Below are positions 33,251-45,222 of a stretch of DNA of 64,000 nucleotides, piece by piece. The stretch is from positions 1,612,001 to 1,676,000 of the forward strand of contig WBMQ01000006.1 of assembly GCA_016630905.1 (NCBI GenBank). Direction: 5' to 3'. Position numbers and translations under genes: made by a program. A model generated the notes under the pieces. That model did no database searches and was not told the DNA's origin. It saw nothing but the letters and a program-made list of their open reading frames with translations. This DNA is from Capillidium heterosporum. Taxonomy: Eukaryota > Entomophthoromycota > Entomophthoromycetes > Entomophthorales > Capillidiaceae. Position 1 is the stretch's first letter; the number at the start of each line of letters is the position of its first letter.

Positions 33251-34124
33251 ATTTGAAGATTTGGTAACCTTGGTCTAGTATATTTATATAGCCTTCGATA
33301 TAGGCTAACTTTGTTGCAAATAAAACTTTAGCATTATTCTTATTTACCGTTGTAGTAGTATTGTATAAATGTTGGAAGCTTTTGAATAGATTTATTATAA
33401 AATATTAACTTATATATACTTTAAATTCTATTATAGTAAAGCTTTATTGAATATTATTAGCTACAAATCCTTTATCAACTTCACTTGATAAGAGCCATCA
33501 CCATAAAGACATGCCACCCTAACTTTATTTAATGGCACTTTTAGCATATAAACTTATAAACTAAAAATGCCCATTAAATAAGATCAAAATAGCATGTTAT
33601 TACAAACACATCTTTAGTATACATTTAGTAAAATTTTAAATGATACGATATAGCCATGTCACTATTACCTACACAACATGTAATGGAATTCTATTAATTA
33701 TGGAATATATAGTAAAGTGTCCAAAAAATTCAAAATATATACTTTTACACTCTTGCCAAAGCTTCTACAACAATTGTTCGAACCATAACAACCTAATTAG
33801 ACTACTGTTATTTGACTTTAACAGCTATACTTTCGATAGTATCTTCATAAGGCCTTAACTATGAGTTTCACGCTTGATAAATTTTGGCAAAGCTTACATC
33901 GAAAAGTACATATATGTGATGATTAAAATTGATAACTCAAGCTAGAATTCTAATAAATAGCAAAATACCTAAGCTTATAGCTTATTGCCAATCTTTTGAA
34001 GGAACCAAACCGTTCAAACGGTAGCTACTTTAATAATACTTTGGTATAAATTATTGTGTTTAAAAACATAAGAAACCCGAGTACAGTAAAGTAAAATCTA
34101 AAAAGCATAATCTATATATCTTTA
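33251..34124. other. Intergenic between convergent genes
   Basis: AT-rich 3' flanks of the Ecl1-like gene and MTG1. A 72-codon open frame at 33640 has no domain and AT-driven composition; not called. Confidence 0.6.
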
Positions 34125-35386
34125 TTAAAACTTTGGCTTCGGCATCAACTCTTTCTTAGCTTTGATTTTCTCCAACCGCTCCTTGATCTTCAACTTCTTC
34201 TTTTCCTGCTTCGAAGTGTTGACTTTATATTCAGACCCTTCAGCAACCTTATTATCCAGGTATTGGTAAAAGTGACTGAACCCGGTCTCAGATATATCAT
34301 CTAAAACCATATGTCCCAACTTACCAGCTCTAAACCGTTTAAGTATGTAGTGACAGGTTCGAACTACATCCACCTGACCCCCAGTAGAAAGTTGCCCGGT
34401 ACTGCGTCCTACTTTTTCCAAGAGTTGATGGACATCATCTGTCTCTATACCAAACGTATCTACGTACGTCTTTAAGTTTTGGGTATTAAGTACGTACAGA
34501 AGGTAATCGACAAGTAACTCTTCATCGGCTACGTGGTCTTTAATACCTCCTACGTCAAGTCAAATTTAATAAATTGGTATAAGGGAAATGACTTACCGGT
34601 CAAAGCCACCTTTAAAGAAGTTATAGGGTCGGGGATATGTGGGATCATGACGCCTACAAAAAGGTATATAAATGAAATGTATATGAGATAATTAAATTTA
34701 CCTGGAGTATCAACTAAATAAACGTTTGGATTTTCTAAAACTTTTATGGTGGATCCAACCGATCTAGTTATCCCAGGTTGTGCTCCTACCTTGACCGCCT
34801 TACCTATTCAAAGTTTAAGCCGAATGAAATTCGAAATAAATTACCTTTGTTTAAACCAACCCGTCTCAAAGCATTTATTAAAGATGACTTTCCTACGTTT
34901 GGCATACCCACAACCATAACGTTGAGGAAAGGATACTTTAGGCTATCACTGGACACTATGTCTTAAAACTGTAAAGTTAATCGTCAATTTGGCTTCATTT
35001 AAAATAAACAAATTAAAGTGTGAAAATGTACCTTTTGTTATGTTCAAAATCTTTTTGAGGTTGTTTTCATTTATAGCCGAAGTGAACATAACTTCATCTG
35101 GGCAGTATTTTTTCAAATTATCTTTGACGGGCTTGATGTATTTGCTGGGTATTAAGTCCATCTTGTTGTATAATATGAGCCTCTTGAGTTTCTTACTCTT
35201 GCGAACTAGATGCTCTAAACTTAAATTTATGGAACTGAGAGGTATTCTGCTATCTCGAACCTCTATAACTAAGTCGATAGTCTTCAACTTGGTCTCCATA
35301 ATCTTTATGCCTTTCGACATATGACCTGGGAACCAGTTGATACTTCGGTTCAATGTGAAGCTCGTTCGTAAGCCAGGTATACTCAT
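34125..35386 (-). CDS. MTG1: MTG1, mitochondrial ribosome-assembly GTPase, 351 aa
   Basis: Circularly permuted GTPase of the YlqF/MTG1 family acting in mitochondrial large-subunit assembly. Five exons, right to left: 35032-35386, 34845-34961, 34702-34803, 34597-34653, 34125-34549. N-terminus INWFPGHMSKGIKIME then IEVRDSRIPLS; G motifs appear in permuted order: NKMD (G4), GMPNVGKSS (G1), GAQPGITRSV (G2 region), DTPG (G3). C-terminal ANTAR-like helical region and Lys-rich tail. All joins keep frame. The first intron (70 nt) must use an AAG acceptor because the nearby CAG would bring in a stop. Confidence 0.93.
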
Positions 35387-36033
35387 GGTCGACGTATTTA
35401 AATGTAAGGTTGTGTTCTAGTAGTCTGGTGTCTAATTCCTGTTGAGTTTAAAGGTAGCTGCCTCTTCTAATTCTGTATGAGCTCTGAGCTGATAAAAAGT
35501 AAAAGTTTGATCAAAACGCAGTCTTTATCAGTCAGTTTGAAAACCAAATTTTTTGGATGTGAAAAGTTCAATCTAAAAGCCATCCTATACCTTTCAGTAA
35601 AGGTATACAGGTCTTTGATTTTGATGAGTTTTAAAGCTTATATATATAAGCTATATCAATTATTTGAGAGATCCAACTTTGATTGAATATGTAAACATAG
35701 CCTTTCATCTTAAAGGAAGTCTGTAGGGAATTTGCTGAAATTTGGGCCCAAAGTAATATATCAAACTTTAATAGATAAAATTTATCGTTTGTATTCACCA
35801 AAAATATACATTCTTAAATTTATTAAATGTCCGAGATAAATAGCAAATACTTACAAGTAGTTTATACTAGTTAAATTTAGAAAAAATCAGCTAAAATAAT
35901 AATATATACAAGAGAAATAGTGGCTATATACATTTGATAATAGGATAAAGATACTCTACGAGGTTACTCAAAGATCAACTGATTAGCTTGTAGCTAACCT
36001 ATGAAAATATAAAAGTATCCAAGAAACAGCAAA
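35387..36033. other. Intergenic
   Basis: Upstream of MTG1 and downstream of the second Zn2Cys6 gene. Holds one small open frame listed at 35477; otherwise AT-rich. Confidence 0.5.
35477..35686 (+). CDS. Possible small protein, 69 aa
   Basis: ATG-initiated frame divergent from MTG1, 90 bases away. Sequence is lysine/leucine/serine-rich (SELIKSKSLIKTQSLSVSL...), without a recognisable domain. May be a coding remnant like others in this window. Confidence 0.2.
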   Translation: MSSELIKSKSLIKTQSLSVSLKTKFFGCEKFNLKAILYLSVKVYRSLILMSFKAYIYKLYQLFERSNFD

Positions 36034-37857
36034 CTAATACATGTTATTAAACTCATCACCCAAGTCGAGTTTTTCAGCCCTAGCTAGCAACAAAGTCATG
36101 TGTAAGCATTCGTAGCCTAAAGCGTAGTAAACTTTCATGTGGTTAAGAATCCTCAAGACGGCTTTGACATTCTCTAGAGACCGTTTGGAAACTTGACGAT
36201 CCTTAGATTTGATGTTGCGGATCTGGTAAAAGGCAGCACCACCCAAAGCTGGAAACCGGTAGGTCATGCCACTAAAGTAGATGTCATTGCCAAGGGCCAG
36301 TCCGGCCTCAATGGTGTTGTTAGATGCCGCTGTAGCTTTGGATTCGAAGTAGGCTTTCACTTTAATATCCTTGATCTTATTGAAGGTTTGGTACATGCAC
36401 AGTAAGGTCGAGTTACACATGAGCCTCAAGTTCAAAACGAAGGCTGCAACCACCCTTTCGGACCACTTTCCTTTCGTACGTGTTAGTCTTTCGAACTGGT
36501 GACTGACTTTACTGCTCCATAATTCTAAATGGCTCGCTGATGCTTCCGCCAAAAGGTACATTTCGCTCACCTTACTCTCGGGTATAATTTCGGTAAATTT
36601 AAACTTTCGCATGATCAGATATATGAGTTGGCAAAATTGTGATAGTAATTGAGTGTAGAGGCAAGAACACATCATTGTGAGTCTATAGCTTTCGTCGTCT
36701 TCACCTTCCAGGATATCCATGGAGTTGAATTTGGGATGCGGACGTTTGGTAAACCGAAACTCGTGGCCCAAGGGACTGTTCATGCCGAACCCATATAGCT
36801 TATCCAGTATGTGGCACCACCACCAGATGCGATTGCGTAGCTCTTTAGTCTCAGCGTCGGTATCTGAGGGCGGGTCATGATCCAAACCTAAGCAGTAGGT
36901 CATCCTGATGGCGTGGCCCAGATTGAAAAATCCTTTATTAAAGTTCTTGGGATTGTGTTGGAAGTTGGCCATGATCAGCAGTGCACTGACTGTATCCAAA
37001 CTACAGGTGGCATACACCTCCTTCAACGATTGCATTGAACGGTCGGAGAACCAATCCCTTACCCTGTCGGAAACCTGGGGTAAGTACCCGCAGCCTACTG
37101 AGCAGATTATGTTGGTCAGTACTTGAGAATGACTTTTCAAATTTTCGACTACTGACCTTCGGTTGACGACGGGGAGGTAGGGATGGTTAAACTTGAAGTA
37201 GGATTGGATACAAGTGTCACGTATCGAAGCTGCCGTCAACTTATCCTGTAGATGTTGGAGATCTACCAAATTGGTTATCGGCGGTAACGTAGCTGGGCTA
37301 TGTGATTTACGGTTTTGGAACATCTGATTCAAGTCGCTGGGCTTGGAGATGTGCACTACGTACATAGTCATAAATCTGCCCATTGGACTTATACCGTAGT
37401 AGTCCATACCCCCAGTTGTTGACACGTAGACTCTTTGGTTGTTGTCGACAATTGAACTGTTGAATAGCATCGTTATCATACCGAACTTGGTGTTGAAATA
37501 CTCTAAAGCTACGCTAGTTTTAGTTCCTGTTTTTGCAATAAAGTTGGGCTTATAAACTATCATGCCACCATTATCTAAACTTACTTTATGGTTGAAATTC
37601 TTACTAGGTTGAATTTGAGAATCACCTTGCCTGTCAAAATTCTTATCGTTAATAAAGTCGCCTACATTCTTTATCTTAAATCTACCTAGTTTCAACTTGG
37701 GGGTCGACCTCTGACGTCTTGGGCTAGGTAAAAAATTGTAGCTACATAGGCAGTTGGAAATTAAACATTGCGAACAAGATGGTTGGTACTTGTTGCAATA
37801 CTTCTTCCTCCGTCTACAAGTGTCGCACGAGTACTTTGCAAAATTGCCACCTTTCAT
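36034..37857 (-). CDS. Zn2Cys6 transcription factor, 607 aa
   Basis: N-terminal zinc cluster C-x2-C-x6-C-x6-C-x2-C-x6-C at residues 11, 14, 21, 28, 31 and 38 (CDTCRRRKKYC...), with an extra Cys at 36. It is followed by a basic linker (PSPRRQRSTPKLKLGRFKIK). The middle homology region contains YFKFNHPYLPVVNRRSVVEN and the NRIWWWCHILDKLYGFGMNS motif typical of the fungal-specific transcription factor domain (PF04082). Single exon, ATG at 37857. Only the zinc cluster and this domain are shared with the regulator at 2092, so they are distant relatives. Targets unknown. Confidence 0.93.
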   Translation of the reverse strand: MKGGNFAKYSCDTCRRRKKYCNKYQPSCSQCLISNCLCSYNFLPSPRRQRSTPKLKLGRFKIKNVGDFINDKNFDRQGDSQIQPSKNFNHKVSLDNGGMIVYKPNFIAKTGTKTSVALEYFNTKFGMITMLFNSSIVDNNQRVYVSTTGGMDYYGISPMGRFMTMYVVHISKPSDLNQMFQNRKSHSPATLPPITNLVDLQHLQDKLTAASIRDTCIQSYFKFNHPYLPVVNRRSVVENLKSHSQVLTNIICSVGCGYLPQVSDRVRDWFSDRSMQSLKEVYATCSLDTVSALLIMANFQHNPKNFNKGFFNLGHAIRMTYCLGLDHDPPSDTDAETKELRNRIWWWCHILDKLYGFGMNSPLGHEFRFTKRPHPKFNSMDILEGEDDESYRLTMMCSCLYTQLLSQFCQLIYLIMRKFKFTEIIPESKVSEMYLLAEASASHLELWSSKVSHQFERLTRTKGKWSERVVAAFVLNLRLMCNSTLLCMYQTFNKIKDIKVKAYFESKATAASNNTIEAGLALGNDIYFSGMTYRFPALGGAAFYQIRNIKSKDRQVSKRSLENVKAVLRILNHMKVYYALGYECLHMTLLLARAEKLDLGDEFNNMY

Positions 37858-38941
37858 ACATAAATATCTATTCTTGAGCTGAAGCTCTATCTTGTCTAGT
37901 CGGTAATTAAATATGCCAGTTGCTTAGAGTGCTATAAATTCGATTCCCCATAGTGTAATATCAATGACCTCAAATTGGCTGTACAAAATGTAAACCAAGT
38001 TAATGCTATTCTAAATTGGATGCTGCTTAGATGTTGATCGGTTCCAAAAACCCAGCCTATAGTCTGTAGTTCAAGCCAAGTGTAATTTGCTTTGGTTGGA
38101 CTAAAGCTTTCCTGATGGAATATAAACGGCAAACCCTTAACAACAGCAATTATCCATATTTTAGGAAAATCTCAAATTATAAGCTGGTTGAGATTGGACT
38201 TTTCCATTAAAAGTAGTCAACTAACAATGTATAGATCCTATTATAGTAAGAAGGTACTGTAGTGGAACAGTAATGTGCGCGATTCCTAAAAAGTGCGGCT
38301 TTCAGATGGATGGAGATCAAGTATTCTATGTACGTTTGTCAACGGAGACCTATAAATTTCTGTAAATAATACTATTTTACTGCTAAACTCATAGTTTAGT
38401 GCAAATTTAATTGAATTCTACAAAATGAGCTGAGCAATAGGAGTGATATCTTTGAGCTAAAATACTGGGTGCTTTAAATTTGAGTACCATAAGGCTTCTA
38501 ACTTTGGCTATAGTTTCTTTACCTACTAATAATTCATATCTTGCTGTTTATAATATGTTGTAGCTTAGCCTATCTAAGACTTCTTGAATGACTTTATGAA
38601 GCTTTTGATAGCACTAAAGGAATGTTGAAAATTCTATAGCTGGATTTTCGATGTGTCTTGTACAAAGTAGAAACAGGCTGTAATTTCAACTAATACTATT
38701 AGGACTCGGTAAGTAATCAAATGATTTATATTTATCATCACATAGTTATATATTAAATATAAAACTATATTTGCAAACACCAAGATGAATAGCTGTAGAA
38801 AATAGATGAGTTAAAAAATAAACCAACGAGTGCAGCTGTTAAACTTGATAGGTATCAAGTCTAATAAAGCTCGCTTAGCTTGAGAGCGATTATTTAATCT
38901 AAAAACATTCCTGATTGAAATCTTGTCATGCCATATTCCTA
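37858..38941. other. Intergenic
   Basis: Upstream of the zinc-cluster gene, downstream of MTHFR. Contains an ATG-less protein-like frame (37932-38171, minus); the rest is AT-rich. Confidence 0.5.
37932..38171 (-). pseudogene. Protein-like open frame without a start codon
   Basis: 79 open codons with no methionine, e.g. ESFSPTKANYTWLELQTIGW followed by VFGTDQHLSS..., ending at TAG. It lies just upstream of and on the same strand as the zinc-cluster gene but is not needed for it. Either a coding remnant or an exon of something I could not assemble. Confidence 0.3.
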
Positions 38942-41037
38942 CTATAAACCGAGAACTTGTATCAAATCCTTGAACAGTTTCTCCATCTCTCCTTTGAACT
39001 CATTGTCAACAACGTTTACCAGTACGTACTCCTTCTGCAGCTGTCCGATGATCTGGTGGCTTACATCCTTGGGATCGAAAAGGTGTCGCCAAGCATCCAG
39101 TCTTACAAACAGCTCCGAAGCAAAGGCGACGAAAGAGTTGGGTTCAATCTTAGTAGGCTGGACGACCTCGCGACGGTTGAATATTCCCCACGTCACCGTA
39201 GTTGAAGAAAGCTGGCTGTCTTTATCTAAAGTGGCGTTGGATTGGAATTGAGCCTAAGCGAAACGCAAAAGGATTAATACAGCTTTGAGAAAGGTAAATT
39301 ACATCAGAGTCAACGATCATGTAGGTGAATCTACCATCACTACCGTCAAAGTGTTGCGAAAGGAGTTGCACTTTGTTTTTTGGAACCAAGAACTCCAAGA
39401 AAGCCTACACGCGAATTAGTAAAAGAATGGAATGAAAATTACTTTCTGGTAAAGGTATCCTACAGCATCCCTCTTTATAGTGGGTCCCCAGCCAAACTTA
39501 GGGTGGTTGGATGGTACCGAATCAAAAGCTGGCTGTGAAGCCAAACTGAAATATCCGTTCGAATTTAGAACCTTGAGATAAGGTAGCAAAGGCTCGATCT
39601 CGACATCCCAATCGAAGGCGTCGCACCAGGGTAGCACATCCAGCGTCTTATCGAGGAAGCGTAGACATAACTTACTGATATCTTCAATAGATGTTGGTTG
39701 ACCCCAAAGTACTAGTGCTTGGTCGGGCTAAGCTGGATATTAGAGTTGGTTAATAATTGGAGCATATTACCCTGACTTGAAGGCCTGGTCCATAGCCATC
39801 GATTTCACCGTAAGCTACAAAAATTAACAAATGCTAAAAACATTTGGTTACCTGGTGAGGCTGCATCACCAAATCTGCCGTTAGGGAACTCATCCCAGGT
39901 CATGAGGTTGTGGTTTATAGCCTTCTTTTCCAAGATTTTACGCCCTTCCTCACCTACGATACCGTCAATTTTGCTGGCATCCTCACTTTGAGCCCAACCC
40001 AAGCTTTCAACGACCGAGGTGACCGATTTCTCCAGATTCAACGTACAAAAGTGGCAGGCACTAAGCCCATCCCTACCTACCTTGGCCAAAACCTGCTTAA
40101 TTGCTTTTGAAGTTAGCTCGACACCCAAAGCCTTGACTGCGGCGTCATCAGCCCTAACTTTATCTAATTCAGCAAAGATATCTTCGGGTACGCTGACTTT
40201 TGTCAAGTTTATTAGCCTCCTAAAGGCGTTGTAGTTCTGCAGCAGCATGAAAGTTGGGATAATCGGGACTTCAATACCTGATTTGCGAACCAAGTCGTAC
40301 CAACTCAAGTATTTTTGGGTATCAAAGAAGAACTGGGTAAATATAAAGTCGGCACCCGCTTCTAATTTGAGTTTCAAGTAGGCAAGATCAGTTTCCAAAT
40401 CTTTGGATTCAGGATGGCCTTCAGGATAGCCTATATAAAAAGTTACAACCAAAGTCCATTTTGTAAAAATTACCAGCAACACCGACACAAAAGTAATCGC
40501 CAAACTTCTCTTTGATAAATTTGACCAATTGGTTGGCATGCTGGAATTCGACCTTGTCTTCTTCTACCTGTGAACCTTCCTCTTTAGAAGTAAAGTACTC
40601 TTCGTTCCTAGGTGGGTCCCCTCGCAGTGCTAATAAATTGCGAATTCCCATAGCTTTGCACTCTTCTAAAACTTTTAAAAGTAACTTAGGATCCTCAAAG
40701 TTGGTACAGGTCAAATGGAGGCAGGTCGTCAAGTTGAGCTCGGCTTGACAGTACTGAGCTAACTGCAAACTGGCATTGGAAGTCGAGCCACCAGCACCGT
40801 AGGTTATGCTAACAAAGCTTGGACTTAGCGAGCTGGACAGGCGTTGGATACGCGACTGTAGGTTGGTGTATCCCTATTCAGCAATAAATTAGTTGAAGCC
40901 AGCTTTTATATTTTATAGTTTGATTTTAAACAACTTACCAGCTCGGTCTTGGGTGGGAAGAACTCCAAGGAGATATGGGGATGGTCCACTGGAGTTGAGT
41001 TGGCCCTCTTCAATATATCGGTTAACTTGGTACTCAT
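38942..41037 (-). CDS. MET13: Methylenetetrahydrofolate reductase, 606 aa, seven exons
   Basis: Reduces 5,10-methylene-THF to 5-methyl-THF for methionine synthesis; FAD enzyme, cytosolic. Exons right to left: 40939-41037, 40474-40873, 39852-40430, 39771-39814, 39443-39727, 39303-39404, 38942-39253. Catalytic barrel: HISLEFFPPKTE with catalytic Glu25, TYGAGGST, LTCTN, LALRGDPP, YPEGHPES, DFIFTQFFFD. The C-terminal half (QALVLWGQPTSIEDI, GWGPTIKRDAVGYLYQK, TVTWGIFNRREVVQPT) matches the eukaryotic regulatory domain that binds S-adenosylmethionine. All joins keep frame; introns are 37-65 nt, the shortest 39815-39851. Fungi often have two such genes (MET12, MET13); the choice of MET13 rather than MET12 is tentative. 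Confidence 0.93.
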
Positions 41038-42533
41038 ACGATTGCTATTTATTTTTATCTTTATCTTTGAGTTTTGGAAAAGACTGTTGAAAGTTGGGGC
41101 ACTTGTAATAGAAAGGTAGGTTACTGCTAGATTCCCAAGAATAAGTTCAAACTTTTGGAAAGTAAATTTCTAATTTTGCAACTACACCCGTTCGCTTTTA
41201 TTATATGCATCTATCTAATAAACTTGTAATGGAAAGTGTAGTAAATATCCGAACGGGGGTAATGGATTAAATTACAAGTATGCTTGTAGTGATATATAAT
41301 TGATTTGGCTGGTCAAAGGGGTTGCTACTTGGATTCGATTATCGTTTATATAGATTTGATAGCTATCTAGATATAAGTATTTGGGTGAGATATATTAATT
41401 CTTTACAAATAATCGATTATTTCTCTCCAATAGTAAAGATAATATGCATCTAAAAATTCTATGCTCAAGCACTGAATTATAATGATTCTAAAATGTATAG
41501 ATTCATAAACGTGATTTATGGATTTTATTAACAGTTTATGATACTCGATAAACTATAAAGTATCGTAAATGTATGTAGGCCTTTGAGGAAACCCTACAGA
41601 CTAATGCTTGTAAACCATAAATGCCTGAAAGAAAAGGCAAAGCTCTCATATAAATGAGATCTAGAAACAGTAACATTGTATTTGGAATATAATCTAATTG
41701 TGGTTGTTTAAATATTGATTTGTAGTAGAAATATGTCCAATAACCACTGTTTTAGATAAAGATTGTACATTTTATCAAACATAAACTTTGATTCTAAGCA
41801 ACTTATTCGATAAGAAGCTCTCTAAAAGCAATGATAAGGCCATATAGTGATGAATTTATGACAGGTTAGTAAACTAAAGTAACTAGTCTTCTATTGTATC
41901 TTGTAACTGCAAGGAGACGCAATTACAGCAAGATATAAATGAATGGATTTTGAAAAGTAGAAATGCGATAAAAATTTAGAAAGAATGCATTTAATTTAAG
42001 TACATCAAGTAATGAATATTGAAGCTAAAGAGCCTTATGGACTACAAACTAGAGTTTCAACATATCTGATAATGATTCCATTTAAAATTGGGCATGTTCT
42101 ACGTTACGAATTGAATTGCCTATACCTGAAAATAAACTGACATAGAAGGATATATCATGTAGAGATATAACTCACATGTAAAAATATATAAATACCTCAG
42201 ATTGATTCATAGTTCAAGTATTTAAAAGTAGCTCTTATTTATTGGAAAATCTATATCCCAATATAAAGTTCACTACCATGTTTTCTAGGTTCCTATTCCG
42301 CCCTCATCTCAAATTGAACAGTTACTCCTTTTCGTTTGCCCAACTTGTCATCAGTTTCTGGGATTGAAACATTGGCAATAAAAGGATGCAAATAGCCAAT
42401 TATTTTAAAATCTGGGGAATCTAATTTGACTGTTGATGCTATATTTGGAAGGATAGGATGCATCAGAATTAAAGTTCAACAGAACAGAGCTTGAATTTAA
42501 TTTGTTCACTTTTGGAGCTGATATAGAATTAAG
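41038..42533. other. Intergenic, divergent upstream regions of MTHFR and GRASP genes
   Basis: 1.5 kb of AT-rich sequence. No gene, repeat or RNA recognised. Confidence 0.6.
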
Positions 42534-44252
42534 ATGGGTGCTAACCAATCAACCGATGCCAATGCCAATTTATCTGTAGCACCCAACTCACATAGGAGAT
42601 CGGGTAGCGATGCTTTATTCTTTGCTGGAGGGAACGGGATTGACTTGTCGGCTCTCCATGGGTTCCATGTATTGAAGGTAATTTAAGTTTCATGACTATA
42701 TTCTTTCACTATATCTACAGGTTATATTTAACAAAAAATGTTCCTTTTTACTTTGAATAGATTAAACCCAATTCACCTGCCGAAATAGCAGGACTATCCC
42801 CCTATTTTGACTTTATAGTTGCAGTTGACGGGCAAACTACGGTATCCTTTACAACCCATTTATAAATGCTAAAACTTCAGATAGATTGACAATTTGCAAG
42901 ATTTTGCCTCTGTAGTTTCCAAGTTTGTCGATAAGGAACTTTTGGTTACCGTGTTTTCGTTGAAGACTCGACGCCCTAGAGGTAACTATTCTTTTTGGAA
43001 AATGTTTTAATGAAATGTAGACATTAAAATTAAGCCGCATATCGGATGGGGAACTCAGGGAAATAAGGACGGATTGTTAGGTAATCATTTAGTACATGTT
43101 GACATTTAAATTGGGTTTTGTTAGGATGTAGTGTCAGATACTCGACTATTGAGGCAGGATTAGAATGCGTCTGGCATATCTTGGTAAATTTTTAAACTTT
43201 TCATTAGTTTTACTAACCTTTATTTTTAGGAAATCCACCCCCGATCCCCAGCTGAACGTGGTGGGTTACAGGCCTTTAGTGACTACATCGTTGGATGCGA
43301 GTACAAAAACTTGGAGGTTGAAAACGATTTTTATGACCTGATCGCTGAGCACGAGGGCAAACTGTTATCCCTTTTGGTCTACAATGTCGAATGGGACTCG
43401 ATCCGTGAAGTGCTTATCCTACCCAAGCCAGACTGGGGCGGCGATGGCTTGCTGGGCTGTGGCGTTGGTTACGGCTTACTGCATAGGATACCAATCCAAG
43501 AACCTGCTGCCGCCAAACGTAATGTATTATCTCCACCAGATATGCCGATTACCTCCCCTGTGACCGATGCCCGCGTACTACCTGAACATAAGCCTGAGCC
43601 GGAAGTTATAACTGCTGCAGCTACCGAAGCATTGGAGCTTAGTTCACCCCACCTTGAACAAATCGACATCTCCTCCCCAATTTCACAATCGCTCCCCAAG
43701 GCCGAGGTACCAGCTATCAAGATCGAAAGCGAGGAACACGATGAGCATGAGGAAGTAGATATTTCGGATGAAAATACTGCAAAGGATGACTTGAAGGATG
43801 AACCTGAGACGGCTTTATCGGCTGGCCTCAACCACCTTGAACTTACCGATTCAGCTGAGGCCGAGAAGCAAATCCAACCCGATACTATCGAAAAGGATAA
43901 AGATGTTGCTCGTGACGAACCGGTAGAAGAGGAAGCTAAATCCACCAACGGAACATCACATCTGGAAGAGCCAATCAACAGTTCAGTTGAAGTCGAATCC
44001 AAACATGAGGATAAAATTCTAGCTACGGCCGCAGCTGAACCTAGCGACTTGAAAGTTGCAAATGGTACCGATGAAGTTATAGACAGCGTACAAGACGAGC
44101 TGGACGAGGCTGATATCGAAGACAACGAGGATGGTGATAAATCGGAAGAGACTGACGTTGAAGTTACAGAATCAACTCAACCTTCAGTTAAGTCTGGCCC
44201 CAATGAACCTTTAGTTCATGAGAGCAACGTCAACACCGAAGTCAAGGGATAA
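42534..44252 (+). CDS. GRH1: GRASP-family Golgi protein, 487 aa, six exons
   Basis: Golgi reassembly stacking protein (Grh1/GRASP65 type), peripheral on early Golgi and ER exit membranes, acting in membrane tethering and unconventional secretion. Exons: 42534-42677, 42761-42841, 42885-42981, 43021-43080, 43125-43183, 43230-44252; the spliced frame is intact. Starts MGANQS, a good N-myristoylation context (Gly2, Ser6). Two PDZ-like repeats: HGFHVLKIKPNSPAEIAGLS...DFIVAVDG and CVWHILEIHPRSPAERGGLQ...DYIVGCE, followed by GDGLLGCGVGYGLLHRIP. From about residue 215 the tail is long, Glu/Asp-rich and low-complexity. The gene symbol is by family, not by synteny. Confidence 0.92.
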
Positions 44253-44547
44253 TTTTATTTTAAAACAGTTGTTGAGTATACTCGATTTGAACTTTGTATA
44301 GGGTTGATGGTTTTTATACCTCTGTAAGCAGAGTTGTAAATGATAAAGTTTTATTTAAATGATGGCTATTGGATATATTTTTAGTATAGACTTATTGTTA
44401 TTAATGATACTATTGGTATTAACTATTTAATTATTTTTGGTTAATATGGGTATAGCAGGGAAGAAAGGTAGCATATATCCTACCTATCTATCAGCCAAAC
44501 CTAGATCACCATCGTTCAGTATAAAGTTGAATGACAGTAGAATTAAA

Positions 44548-45222
44548 TCACTTATACTCCACCCATTTGTCAAATAAATCTAGGTTTCCATCGTTCGCCC
44601 TAAAAGGAGAACAGTAGTAGGTCAACAGCTGATCTACAAACATCTTGGACAGCTCCTTATCCAAAAAATTGGATAGTTTACATTCTAAATCGTGGGGCGT
44701 ATCCACTTGTAACTTTAGGGTTTGCAATATCAAGTTATAAAGGGGGTCGGTGATGGGCAGATTCAAATATATTAGTAAGGCTTCTAGCTCTCGTGTGATG
44801 AAGGGGGCTAAAGTATGTACGTTGTCACTTATCGAGTTGAATGGAGATATCGATGTTATAGACTTTAGCTTTTTGGAAGCTTTGTCAGAAAGGTTAGCCT
44901 CCAGTTTGTAGATGTACACTAGGCTGCGACTCATGGCATCTTTATTACTTTCCATGTTGAAGTTGGTTAGGACATCGGCTCGATCTGCTTCAATGTAGGT
45001 GATGAGTTTGGGACACAGTAGCTTGTAGAGCTTCGTCATCAGCTGGTCTATCGATGCACGACATAGTGGACATCCCTTGGCTGGATTTAAGCTTAAATAC
45101 ATCTTTATACAGTTGATACAAAAGACATGCTGGCAGGGGATTAGGTGGATGCGGTTGTCGTTGGTGGCGCCTAAACATATACTACATTCGTAGCCTAAGA
45201 TGTCGTCGATTATCAAAGTCAT
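44548..45222 (-). CDS. RING-finger protein, 224 aa
   Basis: N-terminal C3HC4 RING at residues 13-54: C13, C16 (CSIC), C30, H32 (CQHVF), C35, C38 (CINC), C51, C54 (CPLC). Likely E3 ubiquitin ligase. The remaining 165 residues are helical with no recognised domain or membrane segment. ATG at 45222. Convergent with the GRASP gene (295 bases apart) and divergent from PAM16 (189 bases). Confidence 0.88.
   Translation of the reverse strand: MTLIIDDILGYECSICLGATNDNRIHLIPCQHVFCINCIKMYLSLNPAKGCPLCRASIDQLMTKLYKLLCPKLITYIEADRADVLTNFNMESNKDAMSRSLVYIYKLEANLSDKASKKLKSITSISPFNSISDNVHTLAPFITRELEALLIYLNLPITDPLYNLILQTLKLQVDTPHDLECKLSNFLDKELSKMFVDQLLTYYCSPFRANDGNLDLFDKWVEYK

Noticed and set aside
33640-33858. 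72-codon plus-strand frame
   Set aside because: Composition dictated by AT-rich sequence and no recognisable domain; within a 3' flank.
43469-44125. 218-codon Ser-rich frame antisense to the GRASP gene
   Set aside because: Shadow of the acidic, Glu/Asp-rich tail; the plus strand has an unambiguous GRASP protein.
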